DNA from: Verrucomicrobiota bacterium
GTDB taxonomy: Bacteria; Verrucomicrobiota; Verrucomicrobiia; Limisphaerales; UBA9464
NCBI GenBank assembly: GCA_025363585.1
Contig: JANYDN010000138.1
Location: 1 to 41,634, forward strand
Direction: 5' to 3'
DNA length: 41,634 bases
A model generated the notes under the pieces. That model did not search any database and was not told where the DNA came from. It saw only the letters and a list, made by a program, of their open reading frames with translations. The first letter of the stretch is position 1. Each line of letters begins with the position of its first letter. Shown in pieces: positions 15,842 through 25,700 of this stretch. A program made the position numbers and the translations under genes.

Positions 15842-17839
15842 ATGTTCCGGCGATTCATATCCAAGTGGAAGGGATGGGCGAGCGGAGGGGTCGTCGGGTT
15901 CCTGGCACTGTGGCTGTTCGGCCCGGGACCGCTGGGCGACCGTTGCGAACTCATGTCCTTCGACCTCCCGATGTCGGGACACCCGACCGTCGGGCCGGAC
16001 GGCGTCGTGCTGGTCTATATCGACGACGCGTCGTTCCGGGAACTCCAGTGGCCGCACAACCGGACGGTGGACCGTCGTTGGCATGCGGCGTTGCTGAAGG
16101 CGCTGCGGGCGGGCGGCGCGCGGCGCGTGGTGTTCGACGTGTTGTTCAGCGACCCGGACATCGACCCGCGGGGCGACGCGGCGTTCCTCGCCGAGCTACG
16201 TCTTCGGCCCGACACGATCCTCGCCATGAAACACACGTGGACGACGGAATCCGGCGGACGCTCGCTGGTGTCGACCCCGGTGGCTTCCAATTATATAGCG
16301 GGGGTGGGCGGCCGCGTCGGCACCACGTGGTTCCAAAATGATTCCGACGTGGGGGTCCGGAAGCTCCCGACCGCGGTCGGCGGCGTGCCGGCGCTGGCGG
16401 AACTTGCGGCGGCGCTCGACGGAAAGAATCCGGAGGCCGGCGAGCGTGTTCGTTACCTGCATTATTACGGGACGCAGGACCGGTATCCGCAGATTAGTTA
16501 TGCCGGGGTGCTGGCGGGCCGTGCGCCGCCGGGATATTTCAAGGACAAGGTGGTGTTCGTGGGACAGCGGCAGAAGACGGCGTCGGCGGGAAGCGACATG
16601 GACATGTTCGTGACACCTTATACGCGGGCGGGCGACGGCGCGGCGCCCGGGGTGTTGGTGCATGCGACGGCTTACCTGAATCGAATGCGGCACGAATCGC
16701 TGGCCGAACTCGGCGTCGGCTGGGAGGGCCTGCTGTGGCTGGGGGTGCTCGGGATCTCGATGGCATTGCCCGTGTTGTCGCCGCTCCGGTCCGGGGCGGT
16801 GGCGTGGGTCGCGATCGCGGGCTTGGTGGCCGGGGGTTACATGGGCGCACGGTCGGAACACGTGTGGTTCCCCTGGCTTAACATCTCGCTGGTGCTCGTC
16901 GTGGGATGGATCTGGGCGGTCGCCTATGGCGGCGTGCGCCAACACGTCGCCAACCGCGTCCTCGCGGAATCGATCGGCAAACACGTCTCGCCGCGGCGCG
17001 TGCGGCAGCTCCTGGCCCAGCCGGAGGCGCTCCAACCGGGCGGCCGGATGCTCGACGTGAGCGTGGTGTTCACGGACCTCGAGGGATTTTCCAAACTCGC
17101 GCAGCGCGTGCCGCCGTCGGAGCTGATGCGCGAGTTGAACGCCTATTATGAAAAGGCGATCTCGGTGGTCCACGCGGGGGACGGCACGGTGATGGATCTC
17201 ATCGGCGACGCGATCTTCGCGATCTGGAACGCGCCGGAGCCGCAGGAAGACCATGCGGAACGCGCGTGCCGCGCGGCGCTCGCGCTGGCGGGCAAGGTGG
17301 GCGTGTTCGCGGCCGCCAACGGCGGCGTGCCCATGCGCACGCGCATCGGCGTGCACCGCGGCCCGGCGTGCGTCGGCAACGTCGGGAGCAAGAGTCGTTT
17401 TGATTATACAGCGCTGGGCGACGCCGTGAACCTCGCCTCGCGCCTCGAGGGATTGAACAAGCAGCTGGGAACGCGGGTGCTCGCGACCCACGACATCGTC
17501 GCCGACCTCCAGCACGTCCTCGTCACGCGGTTCATCGGGCAGTTCCGGGCCAAGGGTTCCGACCGCGTCTTCCTCGTGCACGAATTGATCCGGCTCCGCG
17601 CGGACGGCGTTGCCGAGGAACCGTGGCTGGAAGTCTTCCGCGAAGGCGTGCGTTCCTTCCAGAACCGCGAGTGGGACCGCGCGGTCGCGTCGTTCTCGCG
17701 CGTCGTCGAGTTGCGCCGCGACCCGGACACCCGCGCCGGCGACGGTCCTTCCGGATTCCTGCTGCAGCGTGTAGCGCGCCTGCGCCAGGAGCCGCCGCCC
17801 GATGACTGGAAGGGCGAGATGACACTGGACGAAAAGTGA
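15842..17839 (+). CDS. CHASE2-domain class III adenylate/guanylate cyclase
   Basis: 665 aa. N-terminal membrane helix (GGVVGFLALWLFG), an extracytoplasmic CHASE2 sensor (~30-280, VVLVYIDDASF, VVFDVLFSDPD), three membrane helices (~295-370), then a cytoplasmic class III cyclase domain (~405-590). Metal-binding Asp412 (FTDLEGF) and Asp456 (IGDAIF) are 44 residues apart, as in the family, and the transition-state Asn and Arg are present in NLASRLEG. The position that usually holds the purine-selecting Lys (DKFIGD-type) reads MDLIGD, so base preference is uncertain. A short TPR-like tail follows (FREGVRSFQNREWDRAVASF). The ATG lies one base after the upstream stop, so translation is probably coupled to the FecR-barrel gene. 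It likely makes cAMP or cGMP in response to a periplasmic signal. Confidence 0.9.
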   Translation: MFRRFISKWKGWASGGVVGFLALWLFGPGPLGDRCELMSFDLPMSGHPTVGPDGVVLVYIDDASFRELQWPHNRTVDRRWHAALLKALRAGGARRVVFDVLFSDPDIDPRGDAAFLAELRLRPDTILAMKHTWTTESGGRSLVSTPVASNYIAGVGGRVGTTWFQNDSDVGVRKLPTAVGGVPALAELAAALDGKNPEAGERVRYLHYYGTQDRYPQISYAGVLAGRAPPGYFKDKVVFVGQRQKTASAGSDMDMFVTPYTRAGDGAAPGVLVHATAYLNRMRHESLAELGVGWEGLLWLGVLGISMALPVLSPLRSGAVAWVAIAGLVAGGYMGARSEHVWFPWLNISLVLVVGWIWAVAYGGVRQHVANRVLAESIGKHVSPRRVRQLLAQPEALQPGGRMLDVSVVFTDLEGFSKLAQRVPPSELMRELNAYYEKAISVVHAGDGTVMDLIGDAIFAIWNAPEPQEDHAERACRAALALAGKVGVFAAANGGVPMRTRIGVHRGPACVGNVGSKSRFDYTALGDAVNLASRLEGLNKQLGTRVLATHDIVADLQHVLVTRFIGQFRAKGSDRVFLVHELIRLRADGVAEEPWLEVFREGVRSFQNREWDRAVASFSRVVELRRDPDTRAGDGPSGFLLQRVARLRQEPPPDDWKGEMTLDEK

Positions 17840-17909
17840 TGGGCTCTTGGCTGGACCGGTGGCGAGGGGGCTTGTATTTACGGGCGACAGAATTCGTGTT
17901 TTCAGGAGG

Positions 17910-19121
17910 ATGAACATCGATACCCAGCCCATCGCGGATTGCACCGGTCCCCGTGCCGTCGCGCCCCATCATGCCGCGGACGAAACGGATTTCGGGCCGC
18001 GTCTCAGCGGGCAGATCGGCGCGGGTTGCCGCCGTGCCACGGCCGCCGGTTCGCCATTCCTGATCGGCGTCCTTCGCGGCGAGGGCATCGGGCCCGAGAT
18101 CATCGAGTGCGCGCTCGAGGTGCTCCGCGCGGTCGGCGAGGCCGACGACGCCTCGTTCCGGATCGAGTTTGGCGGCGACATCGGCCGCGTCTCGGAGAAG
18201 CAATGCGGCCGCGCGCTGTCCGACGACGTGGTCGGTTTCTGCCGCGCCATCTTCGATCGCGGCGGCGTGATCCTCAGCGGCCCCGGCGGCGGTCGCTATG
18301 TCTATGACCTCCGGCAACGCTTCGACCTGTTCTGCAAGCTGAGCCCGATCCGCCCGCCCGCGGAATTGGCCGGTGCCGGCCGCATGGCGGCGGGGCACGC
18401 GGCGGGCACGGACATCCTCGTGGTGCGCGAGTGCGCCTCCGGGCTTTACCAGGGGAAATGGGAACTGGAATCGCGACCGGGCGAACCGCGTCGCGGCGTC
18501 CACACGTTTTCGTACACGGAGTCGGACGTCCGCCGGGTCGTCGGAGCGGCGGCGCGGATGGCGCGCGAACGACGCGGCAGGATCACGGTGATCTACAAGG
18601 AGGCGGGCGCGCCCACGATCAGCGAATTGTGGCGCGACTGCGCGACGGCGATCGCCGCCGAGGTCGGCGTGGAGTGCAACTTCCTCGACATCGATTACTC
18701 CGCCTACCGGATGCTCCAGCATCCTCGCGAGTTCGACGTGATCGTGGCACCGAACCTTTTCGGCGACATTCTTTCCGATGTCGGCGGCGTGCTGCTCGGG
18801 TCGCGGGCGCTCACGTACGGTGGCAACTACGGCGCGGACGGTTCCGCGTTCTACCAGACCAACCACGGTTCCGCGTACGACCTCGCGGGAACGGACCGGT
18901 CGAATCCCGTGGGCCAGTTGTTTTCGCTCGCGCTGTTGTTGCACGAGAGCTTTGGGCTGTCCGGGCCGGCGCGCCGCATCGAGCGCGCGGTCCGCGCCGT
19001 CTGGGCGGCCGGATGGCGCACCGAGGATCTCGCCGAGGCGGGCGGCCGCGTCGTCGGCACCCGGCGCTTCGCCCAACTGGTCGCGGCGGCGATCCTTGAT
19101 CGGTCCCGGCGGGTGGCATGA
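17910..19121 (+). CDS. Isocitrate/isopropylmalate dehydrogenase-family beta-decarboxylating dehydrogenase
   Basis: 403 aa. The fold signature starts at about residue 50 (FLIGVLRGEGIGPEI) and runs to the end: substrate loop VRECASGLYQG (~173), catalytic-type Lys in IYKEAGAP (~228), metal-binding Asp in LDIDYSAYRM, then FDVIVAPNLFGDILSD (~280) and the nucleotide loop NHGSAYDLAGTDRSNP. The family oxidises a 2-hydroxy acid with NAD(P) and decarboxylates it. The substrate loop differs from LeuB (RELTGGIYFG-like) and from isocitrate dehydrogenase, so this is probably a specialised enzyme rather than leucine biosynthesis. Residues 1-49 are an extra segment. AGGAGG lies directly against the ATG at 17910, an unusually short spacing; a TTG at 17847 is a possible alternative. 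70 bp after the cyclase and 1 bp before the next gene, it likely supplies a precursor for the synthetase. Tyr is mostly TAC here, unlike the synthetase. Confidence 0.88.
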   Translation: MNIDTQPIADCTGPRAVAPHHAADETDFGPRLSGQIGAGCRRATAAGSPFLIGVLRGEGIGPEIIECALEVLRAVGEADDASFRIEFGGDIGRVSEKQCGRALSDDVVGFCRAIFDRGGVILSGPGGGRYVYDLRQRFDLFCKLSPIRPPAELAGAGRMAAGHAAGTDILVVRECASGLYQGKWELESRPGEPRRGVHTFSYTESDVRRVVGAAARMARERRGRITVIYKEAGAPTISELWRDCATAIAAEVGVECNFLDIDYSAYRMLQHPREFDVIVAPNLFGDILSDVGGVLLGSRALTYGGNYGADGSAFYQTNHGSAYDLAGTDRSNPVGQLFSLALLLHESFGLSGPARRIERAVRAVWAAGWRTEDLAEAGGRVVGTRRFAQLVAAAILDRSRRVA

Positions 19122-19122
19122 C

Positions 19123-21003
19123 GTGAATGCCCTCCTGATCCTGGTGGATTTGCAGCGCGATTACCTCGCCGCCCCCGGATTGCAACCGCCGGCGGGCGCC
19201 GTGACGGAGCGCGCCGCGCGGTTGCTCGACGCCTTCCGCGCCGCCGGCAGGCCGGTCGTGCACGCGTGGACCACCGTCGATCGCGCCGACGACCGGCGCA
19301 TGCCGCATTGGAAGCGTCTCGGGAAATGGCAGTGCGTGGAAGGCACCGAGGGACACCGACCGCCTCCGGAACTCCAACCGCTCGACGGCGAACCCGTCGT
19401 TCACAAAAGATTCTTCAGCGCTTTCGGCACCGGCGAATTGGACCGGGTATTAAAACAACTCGGCGCGGACACGCTGGTCCTCGCGGGCGTCCATCTCCAC
19501 GCGTGCGTCCGCGCCACCGCGCTGGATGCCTACGAGCGCGGATACCGCGTGTGCATCGCGGAGGACGCGGTCGCGAGCGACGATCCGATCCACGCCGCGA
19601 TCACGCGTCGCTATCTGGGCGACCGCGCCGCGGAATTCCGTCCGGCCGAGTTCTGGTCGGGCCCGTGTGATCCGGATCCGTCGGATATAAGTCGGATCCA
19701 ACCCGCGGTCGGCGGGGCGACGGCATCGGCACGAACCGCGGCGCGGGATTGGGAAGGCACGTCGCCGGAGGCGCGCGTCCGGTTGCTGGAGGAATGGGCG
19801 TGCCGCATCGAGGAAGACGCCGGGATGGCCGGGGCGATCACGGCCGAGACGGGGAAACCGATCCGCCACGCGCGCGGGGAAGTGGCGGCGACGGCGGCGC
19901 AACTGCGGGCGATCGCGCGGCGGATCGCGTCGGAACCGGCGCCGCCCGACGAAGCGACGGCGTTGGTGCGGCACCGCGCTCTCGGCGTGGTGGCGGTGAT
20001 CACGCCTTGGAACAATCCCATTTATATCCCGGCCGGAAAGATCGGGGCGACGCTCGCGCACGGCAACGTCGCGGTGTGGAAACCCGCGCCCGCGGCGTCT
20101 TCGGTCGCACGGCGTCTGGCGGGCCATCTTCGCGCGGCGGGCGCGCCCGAAGGCGTGCTGGGAATCGTGACGGGAGACCGCGCGACCGCCCTCGCGTTGA
20201 TGTCTGATCCCGCCGTGGACGCGGTGACGCTCACGGGGTCGTCCGCCGCCGGCCACGACGCGCAGGAGATCTGCGCGCGGCGCAACATTCCCCTGCAGGC
20301 CGAACTGGGCGGCAACAACGCGGCGATCGTGTGGTCCGACGCGGATCTTCCGGCGGCGGCCGCGGCGATTGCCGAGGGTGCCTTCGCCATGGCGGGACAA
20401 CGCTGCACCGCCAACCGCCGGGTCGTCGTCCACGCGGCGTCGCTCGACGCGTTCCTTGAATTGTTGGTTGAAGCCACCGCCCGGTTGAAGAACGGCGATC
20501 CGATGGATCCCGGGGTGACGATCGGGCCGTTGGTCTCCCGCGCGAGCCGTGATCGCGTCGATGCCTGCGTGGCCCGCGCGCGCGCCCGCGGCCTGCGCAT
20601 CCGCGTGCCGCACGCGGAGGCCGGCGAAGCATCGCCATCCGCCGGAGCCGCGTATCATGACCCGACGTTGATCCTTGCCGACGATCCGCGGGACGAGTGC
20701 GTGCGGGAAGAAACGTTCGGGCCGGTGCTCGTCGTGCAGCGCGCGGCGGACTGGGACGAGGCGATCGCGTTGTGCAACGGGGTCGAGCAGGGACTCGCGG
20801 CCGCGTTGTTCTCGCGGTCCGCGGATTTGCAGCGGGCGTTCCTCGCCGGGGCGCGCGCGGGAATCCTCAAGTTGAACATCTCCACCGCCGGCGCGGACAT
20901 CGACCTTCCCTTCGGTGGTTGGAAATCCTCGGGAATCGGCCCGGCGGAACACGGCGCGAGCGACCGCGAGTTCCATACCCGGACCCAGACGGTGTACCGA
21001 TGA
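19123..21003 (+). CDS. Cysteine hydrolase (isochorismatase-like)-aldehyde dehydrogenase fusion
   Basis: 626 aa from GTG. Residues 1-180 are an isochorismatase-like hydrolase with the full Asp9 (LVDLQRDY), Lys95 (VVHKRFF), Cys128 (LHACVRA) triad; this family cleaves vinyl ethers, nicotinamide, carbamoyl or other amide bonds. Residues ~185-626 are a complete NAD(P)-dependent aldehyde dehydrogenase: TPWNNP, LTGSSAAG, general base Glu394 (AELGGNN), nucleophile Cys428 (GQRCTANR), ETFGPVLVV and FGGWKSSG. Glu-Cys spacing is 34, the family norm. Both halves should be active; fusion suggests that one product feeds the other (an acid and an amine/ammonia-type product). It follows the dehydrogenase by one base and its stop overlaps the synthetase start (ATGA), so it belongs to the same pathway. 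No other in-frame start fits; the GTG at 19123 is the only reasonable one. I know no characterised enzyme with this architecture. Confidence 0.88.
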   Translation: MNALLILVDLQRDYLAAPGLQPPAGAVTERAARLLDAFRAAGRPVVHAWTTVDRADDRRMPHWKRLGKWQCVEGTEGHRPPPELQPLDGEPVVHKRFFSAFGTGELDRVLKQLGADTLVLAGVHLHACVRATALDAYERGYRVCIAEDAVASDDPIHAAITRRYLGDRAAEFRPAEFWSGPCDPDPSDISRIQPAVGGATASARTAARDWEGTSPEARVRLLEEWACRIEEDAGMAGAITAETGKPIRHARGEVAATAAQLRAIARRIASEPAPPDEATALVRHRALGVVAVITPWNNPIYIPAGKIGATLAHGNVAVWKPAPAASSVARRLAGHLRAAGAPEGVLGIVTGDRATALALMSDPAVDAVTLTGSSAAGHDAQEICARRNIPLQAELGGNNAAIVWSDADLPAAAAAIAEGAFAMAGQRCTANRRVVVHAASLDAFLELLVEATARLKNGDPMDPGVTIGPLVSRASRDRVDACVARARARGLRIRVPHAEAGEASPSAGAAYHDPTLILADDPRDECVREETFGPVLVVQRAADWDEAIALCNGVEQGLAAALFSRSADLQRAFLAGARAGILKLNISTAGADIDLPFGGWKSSGIGPAEHGASDREFHTRTQTVYR

Positions 21004-22755
21004 CCGAACCCACGATCATCCGGGCGTTCGATCGACAAGTCGGATTATATCCCGACGCGATCGCCTATAGGTCGGCGTCGGAATCCGTGACTTATACGGA
21101 ATTGCGACGGCGGTCCGGCCGCATCGCGAGCGCCTTGATCGAACGCTCGCCGGCGCCGGGCGAACGGGTGGGCATCCGGTTGCCGCAGGGCGTCGCCTCG
21201 ATCGCCGCTTTCCTGGGAATCCTCGAGGCGGGGAAGATCGCGGTGCCGTTGGATTACATCGGTCCCGACCCGTTGGCCCGCGAGATCCTGGCGGATGCCG
21301 GGGCCTCGTGGTTGATCGGTGGCGAGGCCGGTCACGGGGGCGCGGCGCCGTGGCTGCCGGCGGGTTGTGGTTTCCTTGCTGTCCGCGATCTGGAAACGAC
21401 GGGGACCGGAATTCTTCCGCCGCCGCTTGTGGACGCAGACGCCCCGGCGGTGCTGGTTTATACCTCCGGATCGACGGGACGGCCCAAGGGCGTGTTGAGG
21501 ACCCACGGGAACCTCGTCTGGAACGCGGGCACGTTGGCCGGCGGGCTCTCGGTGCAGGCCGGCGACCGATATGGTTTCCTGGCCGGATATAATACCGGGA
21601 ACGGCGTGTCGAATTTGTTCCGGGCGCTGTTGAACGGCGCCACGATCCTGGGCTTCGACCTGCGCGTCCAGGGCATCGATAGTCTCGCGCCGTGGCTTCG
21701 GGATCAAAAGGCGACCCTCCTCTCGTGCCCGGCGTCGGTGTTCCGCGAACTAATCGCTACGTTGTCGCCGGGCCAGGAATTCCATGGGGTCCGGATGGTC
21801 GGGCTGACCAGCGAGCCCGTCCAACCGCGCGATCTGGAGACGTGGCGACGACATTTCGCGGCGCCCTGCGTTTTCGGCAACACGCTGTCGTCCACCGAAA
21901 CCGGCGTGATCGCGTCGCGGGTGTTCGGGCGCGACACGGTGCTCCCGACGCCGTCCGTGCCCATCGGGTGGCCCGCGGCCGGGGTCCGGGTCCGTTTGTT
22001 GGATGCGTCGGGCGGCGAGTCGGGGGAAGGCGAGTCCGGCGAGATCGTGGCGAGCGGTCCGGGGATTGCCGCCGGATATTGGAATCAGGAAGAAGCAACG
22101 GCGCGGGTCTTCCGGCGCGACGCGGACGGCAGCGTGTGGTTTCACACGGGCGACATGGCGAGCCGTGGGCCGGACGGTTGTATAAGTCACGCCGGCCGCC
22201 GCGATTTCAGGATCAAGGTCCGCGGGCATGGCGTGGAACTCGAGGCGGTCGAGGCGGCGGTCGCCGGGCATCCGGGTGTGCGCGACGCCGCGGTGGCCGT
22301 GCGCTCGGGAACGCGGAACGAAGCCGTGCTGGTGGCCTTCGTCGTGCCCGTCCCGGGATCGGCTCCCGGCGCGGCCGGACTCCGACGCGGTCTCCAGGAA
22401 CGGCTGCCCGAACCGATGGTTCCCGCGTCCTTCGTGTTCCTGGAGAAATTGCCGCGCGGCGCCAACGGGAAGGTGGATCGCCGGGCGTTGGCGGAAATGC
22501 CGGTGGAACATCCGGCGCCGCACGCCGGGATCGCGCCGCGGACGCCGACGGAGGAACGGCTCGCGGGAATCTGGAGCGAGGTATTGGGGCCGGTGGATTT
22601 CGGCGTGGACGATGGCTTCCACGAATTGGGCGGACACTCGTTGTCGGCGACGCGCGTATTGTCGCGGATCACCAAGGCCTTCGAAGTCTCGGTTCCGCTG
22701 CGCGATTTCCTCGGGAATCCCACGATCAAATGGCTGGCGGGCCGGATCGATTCGG
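21000..22755 (+). other. NRPS module 1: loading A domain and PCP
   Basis: The adenylation core motifs VYTSGSTGRPKG (~residue 153) and RIKVRGHGVELEAVE plus NGKVDR with its Lys are present, so it should form an acyl-adenylate. Where amino-acid-activating domains have FD (Asp235, GrsA numbering), this one reads GYNTGNGVSNLFRALLNGA, aligning Gly with Asp235; the A5 motif is LSSTETG instead of YGPTET. Loss of Asp235 means that an alpha-amino group is probably not bound. The starter may be a keto, hydroxy, dicarboxylic or aryl acid. PCP motif LGGHSLSAT. Confidence 0.8.
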
Positions 22756-25700
22756 GGGCGATGGCGATCGTGGGCGATGCCTCCGCGCTTCGGCCGCGGC
22801 GCCGCGACGGCGAGATCCCGTTGTCGTTCGCACAACAGCGGTTTTGGTTTCTCGAACAATTCGGCCCGGGCACCGGCGCCTACAATGTCCCGTGGGCACT
22901 GCGCCTGCGCGGTCGTTTGGATCGCGGGGCGTTGATGCACGGGTTGCACGTCATCGTGGGTCGACACGAATCGCTGCGCACCGTGTTCCGCGCGGGCAAC
23001 GGCGATCCCGTGCAGATCGTCCTGCCCGACGTGGACCTCGAACCGGTGGCGAGGGATTTGTCGGGACTCGCCGGAGAAGCCCGCGAATCCGCCTGCGGGG
23101 AATTCCTGCGCGCGGAGGCCCGCCGGCCCTTCGATCTGGAACGGGGACCGCTGGTGCGCGTCGCGCTGGCGGTGCTCGGGACCGACGACCACGTGCTCCT
23201 GGTCACGCTGCACCACATCGTCTGCGATCGTTGGTCGAAGTGGATCCTGACCCGCGAATTGGCGGTATTATATAAGGACCGCGTCGAGGGTCGCGAACCG
23301 GGATTGCCGGCCTTGCCGCTGCAGTACGGTGATTTCGCGACGTGGCAACGGGAGCGTCCGGAAGGCCCGGGATACGCCGTTGATGTCGGTTATTGGAAGC
23401 GGAAGCTCGCCGGGCTCGAGCCGGTGGAATTGCCGGGCGATCGACCCAGATCCGCGAACGAGAGCCCGGCCGGCGCCACCATGTGGTTCGCGATCGACGC
23501 CGCGTTGGTGCGGGGCGTCGCGGAGTTGGCGCGTCGCGAGGGAACCAGCCCGTTCGCGGTCGCCATGGCCGCGTTCCAGGTCCTGCTGCATCGCCACACG
23601 GGACAGTCGGACCTCGCGGTCGGGACGGCGGTCGCGAACCGGCACCATGTCGATCTCGAGGGCGTCATCGGGCTCTTCATCAACATGCTGGTCATCCGGG
23701 GCGACCTGTCCGGCAACCCGCCGTTCCGTCGGTTCCTGCACGGGCTTTGGCAGACGGTGTTGGAGGCGCGCGACCACCAGGAATTGCCGTTCGAGCGATT
23801 GGTGGAGGAACTCCATCCGGGCCGGAGTCTGGGACGGCACCCGTTGTTCCAAGTCCTTTTCCTCCTGCAGAACATGCCCACGGAGGACCTGTCGCTTCCC
23901 GGCCTCGCGATCGAGACGCTCGACGTCGATTCGGGACGGGCCACGTTCGATTTGTCGGTGGTCCTGATGGAGGAGGAAGGCCAATGGAGGGCGCGCTGGG
24001 AATATAACTCGGACCTCTTCGACGCGGCGACGATCCGGCGGATGGCCGCGCACTACCTGATCCTGCTGGAGTCCGTGGTGTCGGATCCGGAGTGCGTCGT
24101 GGGCGGTTTGCCGATGCTGGCGGGCGACGAGCGACGGTGGTTGCTCGAGACGTGCAACCGCACGGAGTCGCCGTTGCCGGGGGACAAGGGAGTCCACCAT
24201 TTGTTCGCCGAACAGGTGGCGCGCGCGCCCGGCGGGATCGCCGTGGAATTCGGCGAGCGTCGGTTGACTTATACCGCGTTGGATCGTCGCGCGCGCGCTC
24301 TGGCCGCCCGTCTCCGCGCCCTCGGCGTGGGTCCGGACGTGACGGTGGGGGTTTACCTGGAGCGTTCGGAGAACATGGTGGCGGGGTTGCTCGGGATATT
24401 GATGGCCGGCGGCGTCTACCTGCCGCTGGACCCGAACCTGCCCGCCGCCCGCTTGGAACGGATGCTCGGCGACGCGCGTCCCGCGGCCGTGTTGGTCGGG
24501 CGAAAAACGCGGGAAGGTCCACCCGGGAATTCCGCCGCGCTGGTGTGGGTCGAGGAGATGCAAGACGAAGGCGATCCGTCGGACGATGGGAACCGCGGCG
24601 GGGAATATCCGGCGGTCGGCGCGTCCCTTGCCTATATTCTTTATACCTCGGGTTCGACCGGCCAACCGAAGGGCGTCGCGATCCCGCATCGTGCCCTCGT
24701 CAATTTCCTGCTCTCGATGGCCCGCGAGCCGGGAATGGGGCCCGGGGACCGGATGCTGGCGATCACGACGATCGGCTTCGACATCGCCGCGCTGGAGATT
24801 TTCCTGCCGTTGATCACGGGCGCCCGGGTGGTACTCGCGAGCCGCGAGCAAGCGACCGACGGCAAGGCCATTTCGCGCCTCATCGACGGGTCCGGGGCGA
24901 CGGTCGTGCAGGCGACGCCGGCGACCTGGCGCATGCTCGTGGAATCGGGATGGCAGGGAAGCCCATCGCTCCGGTTCCTGACGGGTGGCGAGGCATTGCC
25001 CCGGGAACTCGCGGGACAGTTGTTGGCCCGGTGCGGGGAATTATGGAACCTATATGGTCCCACCGAGACCACCGTCTACTCCCTCGGGTCGCGCGTCGCG
25101 GCCGGGGCGGCGATCGTCATCGGCCGGCCGCTCGCCAATACCCGTGCCTATATCCTCGACGCGCTGCGGCAACCGGTCCCGGTGGGCGTGGCCGGCGAAC
25201 TCCACGTCGGCGGCGAGGGTCTCGCCCGGGGTTATGTAAACCAACCGGGTTTGACCGCGGACAAATTCGTTCCGGATCCGTTCGCGGTCGTGCCCGGCGA
25301 ACGCATGTACCGGACCGGGGACCTCGCGCGATGGCGGTCCGACGGCACCGTCGAGTATCTCGGACGCATCGACCACCAGGTCAAGCTGCGTGGATTCCGC
25401 ATCGAGCCCGCCGAGATAGAATCCGCGCTCGCCGCGTGCCCCGGGGTTTTGCGGTCCACCGTCGTTCTCCGGAAGGATGCGCGCGGCGACGAGCGCCTGG
25501 TGGCCTATATCGTGCCGGTGGACCCGGCGTCGCGCCCGGCGTTCGCCGTCCTTGCCAGGCAACTCCGGTCCGTCCTGCCGGACTACATGGTGCCGACGGC
25601 CTTCGTCGCGCTCGGGTCGTTGCCTTTGACGCCGGGCGGCAAGCTGGATCGGCGGGCGTTGCCCGAACCCGATGCCAACGGGACGGGTACGGACGACACT

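Noticed and set aside
17840-17909. Promoter in the gap before the dehydrogenase gene
   Set aside because: TATTTA-like words exist, but no convincing -35 at the right spacing could be seen.
16196-17944. Long antisense open frame (about 580 codons) opposite the CHASE2 cyclase
   Set aside because: High GC leaves frames open on the other strand; no motif, and the sense gene is unambiguous.
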